Shown here: piece after piece, positions 56,530-64,000 of the stretch
How the letters are laid out: every line of letters starts with the position of its first letter
Position numbering within the stretch: the stretch's first letter is position 1
NCBI GenBank assembly: GCA_047967505.1
Contig: CM106538.1
From: Dipteris shenzhenensis
Lineage: Eukaryota > Polypodiophyta > Polypodiopsida > Gleicheniales
DNA: 64,000 bases
Reading direction: 5' to 3' (one strand)
Position numbers and translations under genes: made by a program
The notes under the pieces: generated by a model
The model's input: only the letters and a program-made list of their open reading frames with translations
Databases searched by the model: none
What the model was told of the DNA's origin: nothing

Positions 56530-59500
56530 CTAAGGCACCAAGCAAGTCTATCTCCAACTCTATACCGAGTTGATCTCCTATATCATCATCGTACTCTAGT
56601 ATCGTACGTTCACCTAAAAGTATTTGATCATCTTCTTCAATAAAGCTTAAGTGTGGTGATTAATCTTGATGATTGTTGTCTTCTTTGTCAATATCGTGAT
56701 CTCCATCCTCCTCCCGTGCGATGTCATTATGCGCATCTTCCTCTTGCCTCATATGGTGATCTACATCTTCTTCGCTAGATTCATCAATTGGATCCAGCAT
56801 TGGTAGTGGCATCTCCATATCCACATCTCGATCTTCAAAAATTTGCTTACTTCGTGGTGCAACTTGGATCACGTACCACCATCTTGGATCAGAACGATCC
56901 GGATGAAAAACCACCTATATTGAAGATGGGTGCCAAATGTTGTCAATTATATATATATCAATGGACTTTAAAAACGAAAGCTTCGACTAATTAAATCATT
57001 ACTATGCACCTGCTCACAGTGCTCGGGAAGAACAAAAGTATCACTTTCATCGGTCCAATGTTTGGTGGAGTCTATTGCAAAGAGACCGCTACTATCTTTT
57101 CTCACTGTCGCATGGGGACCGTTGTAAGTAGTTCTAAACCATTTTACATCAAGAATGAAAATAGTAAATCGTCTAAAACCAATTTCATAGATGTCGCGTA
57201 TGGTTCCACAATAATCCAACTGTGAGGAGAGAAGATTGGTATCCGAAGCACTTGCTCGGCTATCTTGTGTGAAGTTAGCCATGACTCCACAATCATACAT
57301 GACTCTCTTTGAATCGATGCGTTCCACGTGAAAATGTCGTCCATATGACCATAATGCACTGTACTTTTTATACTATAAAAGAGCATCATTAAAACAATGA
57401 AGATGCACCTATTTTATAGCATATATTGCCACAAATAATTACTTAATTACATCAAGAGATAAGAAACTGACATGCACCATACATTCAGATGTATACATTC
57501 AGATGATAACTCCCGCTCGCGCTCGTTTATTGTCTCTCCATCACGTTCGGCTTTACGTAGAGCCAGTTGTAGCCAATCAAGTGACATGTGAGTAGGGAGA
57601 AGAGCTAGATCTCGTGGATATGGTTGTGATTGCCTCTACATTACTCTGAATCTCGTCCTTGCATTTATTCTTTCTGCTTTAGCCACTTCATATCTCTCAA
57701 TCCACTTCTGCATCTCAAGGCTATTGAGGATACAAAACTTATTGAATTTCTCCATTCGCTCTTCGCTCATCTTTCTTTCAATCCCTTTTCCTTGGAGGAC
57801 CTCGCCAATGATGCGATCATCATCCTTGTTGTGCCAAGCTTGCGGCATATCAGGATCCGTGGATGCAAGAAACTTTGTGATATATACTAATGACTCTTGC
57901 ACAAGCCATCCCTCTACCATGCTTGCTTCCGGTCTTGCTCTTTGTCTTACAAACCCCTTTAAAGTTTTCATAAACCGCTCGAGAAAAAACATCCATCGAT
58001 TATGAATGGTACTTGCTATAGCCACCTCATCAACTATGTGCACAAGCAAGTGGACTTGAGTTGTCATAATGCTTGAGGGAAAGTGATTCTCAAGCAAGCA
58101 TACGGCTTCGATAGATTCCACCCTAGCCTTCTCGATGCTCGATATAGAGATCTCTTTTTGAGATATCCACCTATTTCACATGTCCATGCATATGTAAGAT
58201 ATTTGAGATATCCACCTATTTCATATGTCCATGCATATGTAAGATATTTGAGATATCCACCTATTTCACATGTCCATTAAGAAAATACATAATGCGATTT
58301 GATAGTAAGCATACCTCACAATACCACAGATCTTGAATATAGCATTTCTAACATCTTCTTGTAAGCACCCTTTTATTGTAATTGGAAGGATGAACTATCA
58401 AAGCAACAATGAAGTCATGTCAACAATATAACATAATAATAATTACGCTAACGCATCACTATTATCGGTACACTAATTCTACTTAGAATACCTGTAAGAC
58501 CTTGTGCCAATCATGGGACTTGAGGCCACTGAGCTTATTGTCCTTTGAAAATGCTCCTTTCAAGCAATGCATGTACCCTGTCGGTGTTTGAAAAGAGGCA
58601 ATGTCTGCCTTGATCGCTGCCTCCTCCCTTGTAGAGAGGATCCACGTTGCTTTCGGGAGGACAACTTTTCCCGAAGCATGCACTTGGGGCCACAAACGAG
58701 ACATCCTATTCATAGCACGCAAGTCTTCTCACACTCCTCTCGAGCCCTTGGAACCAACCAAGTGTGCCCAAATGGTAGCCCCCACATTCTTGAAGATATG
58801 CATGGGATCCAAGAGATGATTGATTTGTAACTGACCCCAATAAGGAAGCTCGTGAAAGATCGATAGCCTCTTCATACCAGGAGGAGGTTCCTCTCCATTC
58901 GCCCTCCAAGCTTGAATCCAATCACTTGCCTTCAAATATGATGGTGGTGGATCAAGCTGACCTCCACGTGCGAGATGGTCGAGCGGAAGGTATCGAGCAT
59001 GACCTTCATAAACATTTTTCCTCATATGTTTGGAGTAGAGTGCAAGCGATTTCAGAGCGGGTCCACAAACAGGACAAGCATGGTACCCACTTGTAACAAG
59101 TCCTGCACGCGTGCATGAATATGTTAGTACAAGACGTGTGTGAAAAAGAGAGTAAAAAAAGCATAATCCCTCATTGTACATGTAAAGACATAACCACATA
59201 CCTGTGCACTCTCCATATCCTGGGTAGTCATGCATGGTCCACATCAAGATACCCCTGACCAAAATATCATTGGTATGCCTAGGAGCTCTGGAAATATCAA
59301 AGACCTGCACTCCTCTCCATAATATCTGTAACTCCTCTATCAAAGGTGCCATGTACATGTCCATGTTCTTTGCCTTGTACTTTCCTGGCACAAGTAGTGA
59401 AAGCATGAGGTGTCCCTTTTTTATTGTTAGCCATGGTGGGATATTGTAATTCACCACGACTATGGGCCATGTCGACCAAGATGTCGAGCGTAACTCGAAA

Positions 59501-60588
59501 GAATTCACGCCGTCCATGGCTAGCCCAAGATGTAAGTTGCGTGGCTCCCTCGCAAAGTCCGGCCACTGATTATCTATGTGCTTCCAAGCTGCACAATCTG
59601 CGGGAATCCTCAATGTGTGATCAGTGGACCGATGAGATGCATGCCATGTCATCAACTCCGCTATGGATTTGCATCGAAACATGTGTTGTATTCTTGCAAT
59701 GATGGGAAAGTGTCTTAAGACCTTTACCGGTATCCGCTCACCCTGCAAGTCATCTCTATATCGTTGTTCCCCACACTTTGGACAACTAGACAAATCTCCA
59801 TGCTCACGACGAAAGAGAATACAATCATTACGGCAAGCATGGATGGTATCATAATCCATACCCACCATTGTTAGCATCTTTTTCGCTTCATCTCTTGATG
59901 CGGGCATGGTATTTGGTGCAGGCAACATCTTCTGGAGCAACCTATGACAAAGACACTATCCAAATGATGATTCTCAAAACAAACAAAATCCAAATAATGA
60001 GTCAAATTAATGCAAGGGCTAACCTCATTAAGGCCGAGACACTTGTATCCGACCACCCATACTGTACTTGTAGATTCAAGATTGAGAGACAAGCACGTAG
60101 TTTAGACATCCTAGCACCCTCGTACAATTGTGTTGATTGCAACTCTCGCATTTTGACCTCAGACTCTGACATCACGTGTACGTGGGATGTAGTGCCCCTA
60201 AAAATGGAATCCATCATGTCAACCATACCCTCGTCGTCATCCGGGAGACTATAGTCTTGTTGAAAGTGAGAAGGTATATGTGTATCCTCGTCACCCTCCT
60301 CATCCTGTCATAAGCTCATTCGTGTAAATATAAGATCTTCTATTTCCTGGTATACAATAAGATTGCGAACTTAAATAGCTTTGACTTACCGATGATCCAT
60401 CAACATGTGCAACACCAATGAGGGGGACTAGTTCCGGCTCCTCCCCATACATCCACAAGTGGCGCATGATAATATGACGTTGATGTCGTACTTCTCGCTT
60501 GCAATGAGTGCAATGATAGTATAACCTCTCCGTAAGCCACTTCGTGCTCCCGGGCGTTGGCGCATCATCGGATGATCGTCCCTTCCAT
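56530..60588 (-). pseudogene. tnp2 transposase of element D, near complete
   Basis: Exons: 60588-60390 (Transposase_assoc-like, a 5' deletion shifts the frame); 60304-60024 (LNLQVQYGWSDTSVSAL); 59931-59202 and 59102-58492 (tnp2 core: CPKCGEQRYRDDL, MDGVNSFELRSTSWSTWPIV, NYNIPPWLTIKKG, TSGYHACPVCGPAL, PYWGQLQINHLLDPMHIFKN); about 58160-57480 (DUF4218); about 57370-57010 (DUF4216); 56914-56530 (basic-aromatic start, acidic tail). The 99-nt intron 59201-59103 is in frame and stop-free. Defects: TGA at 58729 where copy B has CGA, the frame loss in exon 1, a GT-site change near 57470 and a stop in the tail at 56660. Asn-Pro of DGVNPF is Asn-Ser here. Confidence 0.82.
58155..58280. repeat. Three-copy tandem repeat in a tnp2 intron, element D
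   Basis: A unit of about 46 bp beginning 'gagatatccacctatttca' occurs three times in succession; two copies in B, one in E. Confidence 0.75.
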
Positions 60589-60679
60589 CTACACTTATAA
60601 AATCACAACATAAGAATGAAGAGGAGATATTGACAATTATAAAATAGCATGTTTGAGCTTCTCTTGAGGCCATATAAAA

Positions 60680-61355
60680 AAAGTGACAGTAAGCGTCGCT
60701 ATATAGCGACGCTGTGGGTTAAAACCCAAAACGCCGAAACGCGTGGCGTTTTGCTTAATCCATTCCCTAATCTCTCAAGTAAGCAACCCAAAATCTCCTC
60801 CCACCTATTTTTGACGACCTCCCATCTATTCCAAGCAACCTCCCACTCTATTTTCCACTCCTCACCCTTCTCCTACCTCTTGTACTCCCTCTCTATCCTT
60901 TTCCCTCTTTGGTTTCTTGAAAGAAAGTTCTTCAAGAGGTGAGTTTGTTTCAACAATGTAGGTTGTTTGTTTGTTAGCTTTAGTTTTGTGAGTGTTTCTT
61001 CTTGTATTGCTAAACCTATAAACTAGTTTTCATGCTTGATTTGAAAGGATTGAAACAAAAAACGAGATTTCAAGAAAGAAAGAAAACTCACCTTTTTTTT
61101 CTGTATTTCTCTTCCTTCTCTTTCTCCTTGTCTCCTCAATCTCCTCCCTTCAAGAAGTTGCTTTTGTAATCTCCTCTTTCCACTAACATCTTATTTGAAA
61201 AAATGGGTTGTTTTCTCTCTTTTGTAGGGCCAGTCCACTACACCGAGTGGGACATACTTTTTCAGGTAAGTGCTTCCTCTTTTTTTCCATTTATTATTTT
61301 TGTTATTTGCATTGGCCTGCAGCTAGTAGCGCCTTAAGCGCTAGCTGCAAAGATG
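60680..61355 (+). promoter_or_regulatory. Central promoter and spliced leader of element D
   Basis: A single CGTCGCTATATAGCGACG at 60696-60713. Then donor AAGAGGTGAGTTTG (about 60938), acceptor TTTTGTAG (about 61228) with GGCCAGTCCACTACACCGAG, second donor TCAGGTAAGTGC (about 61266) and acceptor GGCCTGCAG (about 61321), followed by the GCAGCTAG palindrome, here with an extra TAG. Confidence 0.6.
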
Positions 61356-61369
61356 GGCGTAGGAACCCT

Positions 61370-64000
61370 CTCTCACTCTTTCCTTCTTCCCCCTTCTCTT
61401 ATTCTCCTTTTTCCCCCTTCTCTTTTTTCCCTCTTCTCTTATTCTCTCTTTCCCCCTTCTCTCTTTCCCTTTCATCTCTTTTCCCTTCTCTCTTTCCTTT
61501 CCCTCTTATTCTCTTATAGTTATGCTTCTCTCATTCCCCCTTCTCTATTTCCCCCTTCTCTCATTCGCATAAGCTCATGCTTATGCTCATGCATGAGCAT
61601 GATCTTATGCTTAAGTTTCCGCATAAGCTTACGCTTATGCATGAGCTTATGCGGAAATAGAGAATGAGAGAAGCATAAGCTTCTCTCATTCTCTATTTCC
61701 GCATAAGCTCCTTCTCTTTTTCCGCATAAGCTCCTTCTCTTTTTCCGCATTAAGCATAAGCATAAGCATAAGCTCATGCTTATGCACATGCATGAGCATG
61801 AGCTTATGCTTAAGTTTCCGCATAAGCTTATGCTTATGCTTATGCTTAAGCATAAGCATAAGCATAAGCTCATGCTTATGCTCATGCATGAGCATGAGCT
61901 TATGCTTAAGTTTCCGCATAAGCTTATGCTTATGCATAAGCTTATGCGGAAATAGAGAATGAGAGAAGCTTATTCTTCTCTCATTCTCTATTTCCGCATA
62001 AGCTCCTTCTCTTTTTCCGCATAAGCTCCTTCTTTTTTTTCCGCATGAGCATAAGCATAAGCTCATGCTAATGCTCATGTGCTTAGCATAAGCATGAGCT
62101 TATGCTAAGCATAAGCTCATGCGGAAAAAAAAGAAGGAGCTTATGCGGAAAAAGAGAAGGAGCTTATGCGGAAATAGAGAATGAGAGAAGCATAAGCTTC
62201 CTCATTCTCTATTTCCGCATAAGCTCCTTCTCTTTTTCTGCATAAGCTCCTTCTCTTTTTCCGCATGAGCATAAGCATGAGCTTATGCTTATGCTTATGC
62301 TTAAGCATAAGCATAAGCATAAGCTCATGCTCATGCTCATGCATGAGCATGAGCTTATGCTTAAGTTTCCGCATAAGCTCATGCTTATGCTCATGCATGA
62401 CCATGAGCTTATGCTTAAGTTTCCGCATAAGCTTATGCTTATGCATGAGCTTAAGCGGAAATAGAGAATGAGAGAAGCTTATGCTTCTCTCATTCTCTAT
62501 TTCCGCATAAGCTCCTTCTCTTTTTCCGCATAAGCTCCTTCTTTTTTTTCCGCATGAGCATAAGCATGAGCTTATGCTTATGCTCATGCATGAGCATGAG
62601 CTTATGCTTAAGTTTCCGCATAAGCTTATGCTTATGCATGAGCTTATGCTTAAGTTGCCGCATAAGCTTATGCTTATGCATGAGCTTATGCGGAAATAGA
62701 GAATGAGAGAAGCTTATGCTTCTCTCATTCTCTATTTCCGCATAAGCTCCTTCTCTTTTTCCGCATGAGCATGAGCTTATGCTTAAGTTTCCGCATAAGC
62801 TTATGCTTATGCTTATGCTTAAGCATAAGCATAAGCGCATGCTTATGCTCATGCATGACCATGAGCTTATGCTTAAGTTTCCGCATAAGCTTATGCTTAT
62901 GCATGAGCTTATGCAGAAATAGAGAATGAGAGAAGCTTATGCTTCTCTCATTCTCTATTTCCGCATAAGCTCCTTCTCTTTTTATGCATAAGCTCCTTCT
63001 ATTTTTTGCGTGAGCTTATGCGGAAATAGAGAATGAGAGAAGCATAAGCTCATTCTCTATTTCCGCATAAGCTCCTTCTCTATTTCCGCATGAGCTCATG
63101 CTTATGCTCATGCATGAGCATGAGCTTATGCTTAAGTTTCCGCATAAGCTTATGCTTATGCTTATGCTTAAGCATAAGCATAAGCATAAGCTCATGCTTA
63201 TGCTCATGCATGAGCATGAGCTTATGCTTAAGTTTCCGCATAAGCTTATGCTTATGCATGAGCTTATGCGGAAATAGAGAATGAGAGAAGCTTATGCTTC
63301 TCTCATTCTCTATTTCTGCATAAGCTCCTTCTCTTTTTCCGCATAAGCTCCTTCTTTTTTTTCTGCATGAACATAAGCATGAGCTTATGATTATGCTTAT
63401 GCTTATGCATAAGCATAAGCATAAGCTCATGCTTATGTTCATGCAGAAAAAAAAGAATGCATAAGCATAAGCATAAGCTCATGCTTCATGCATGAGCATG
63501 AGCTTATGCTTAAGTTTCCGCATAAGCTATGCTTATGCATGAGCTTATGCGGAAATAGAGAATGAGAGAAGCTTATGCTTCTCTCATTCTCTATTTTCGC
63601 ATAAGCTCCTTCTCTTTTTATGCATAAACTCCTTCTCTTTTTCCGCATGAGCATAAGCATGAGCTTATGCTTAAGCATAAGCATAAGCATAAGCTCATGC
63701 TTATGCTCATGCATGAGCATGAGCTTATGCTTAAGTTTACGCATAAGCTTATGCTTATGCATGAGCTTATGCGGAAATAGAGAATGAGAGAAGCTTATGC
63801 TTCTCTCATTCTCTATTTCCGCATAAGCTCCTTCTCTTTTTATGCATAAGCTCCTTCTCTTTTTCCACATGAGCTTATGCTTAAGTTTACGCATAAGCTT
63901 ATGCTTATGCATGAGCTTATGCAAAAATAGAGAATGAGAGAAGCTTATGCTTCTCTCATTCTCTATTTCCGCATAAGCTCGTTTTCTTTTTCCGCATAAG
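61370..64000. repeat. Satellite of element D with 68-nt perfect fold-backs
   Basis: Compound units of about 200-300 bp. Each combines a GCTTAT/GCATAA palindrome run, TTAAGTTTCCGCATAAGC, and a fold-back (for example 62682-62749, 32-nt arms around TTAT, perfect). Pyrimidine blocks (CTCCTTCTCTTTTTCCGCAT) separate them. It continues past the window edge. ORFs encoding Met-Leu-Met-His or Leu-Cys-Leu-Ser repeats are artefacts. Confidence 0.85.

Larger units (their letters stand above)
56149..64000 (+). mobile_element. CACTA element D, most complete tnp2, runs off the window
   Basis: The left end CACTACTACACATGGATCC is followed by a degenerate hairpin, palindromes (56245-56300), a full-length tnp2 arrangement (minus, 56530-60588), one central palindrome (60696-60713), leader and satellite to the window edge. 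Its second gene and right terminus lie beyond 64000. Confidence 0.8.

Noticed and set aside
1-64000. tRNA or rRNA genes
   Set aside because: No cloverleaf or rRNA core sequence was recognised; the only tRNA-related sequence is the copia primer site.

Overview
This is repeat-dominated nuclear DNA from a land plant. The evidence is: a Ty1/copia retrotransposon primed by initiator-Met tRNA; CACTA (En/Spm-type) elements with the plant domain set Transposase_assoc, tnp2, DUF4218, DUF4216 and a Transposase_24-like second protein; plant-style introns; and one small gene that reads as an IDA-like peptide precursor. The species cannot be fixed from the sequence. A large-genome fern, lycophyte or gymnosperm would fit, but that is a guess. 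Almost every transposon gene carries stops or deletions. The only gene I would call intact host coding sequence is the 74-codon ORF at 11571-11795.

Layout: 1-1345 is a diverged tandem repeat of about 180 bp broken by two head-to-head MITEs. 1444-8660 is CACTA element A (second-gene end on the left). 8660-14007 is lower-copy DNA with the IDA-like gene. 14008-15283 is the end of a second CACTA subfamily (H-type, CACAA terminus). 15284-29361 is CACTA element B; its tnp2 gene is split by a copia element (19181-25010), which is itself split by a 247-bp MITE (24288-24534). 29362-31222 holds remnants of an unrecognised gene. 31222-37927 is element E and 37928-40860 is element F (E sits inside F). 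40860-42340 is unplaced DNA. 42340-49070 is element G, fused to H-type element H at 49070-51934. 51940-54162 is non-genic with simple repeats. 54163-56148 is chimeric element C (H-type end, B-type tnp2 tail). 56149-64000 is element D, the most complete tnp2 copy, running off the window.

Shared B-type plan: left end CACTACTACAC, then tnp2 on the minus strand, a central bidirectional promoter, a long spliced leader and a satellite of GCTTAT/GCATAA units, then the second gene (TNPA-like, three exons) on the plus strand, a conserved hairpin and the right end CCTTGTAGTG. The palindrome CGTCGCTATATAGCGACG clusters at both ends and again in the central promoter. H-type elements have the same plan with a different motif (GCGTCTA/TAGACGC). 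This suggests that each family's DNA-binding protein recognises its own motif both to mark the ends and to control its own promoter.

Nonsense codons across families are mostly explained by CAG to TAG or CGA to TGA, as expected for methylated, silenced transposons. Three MITE copies have perfect 8-bp target duplications, and several insertions can be checked against empty paralogous sites inside this same window.
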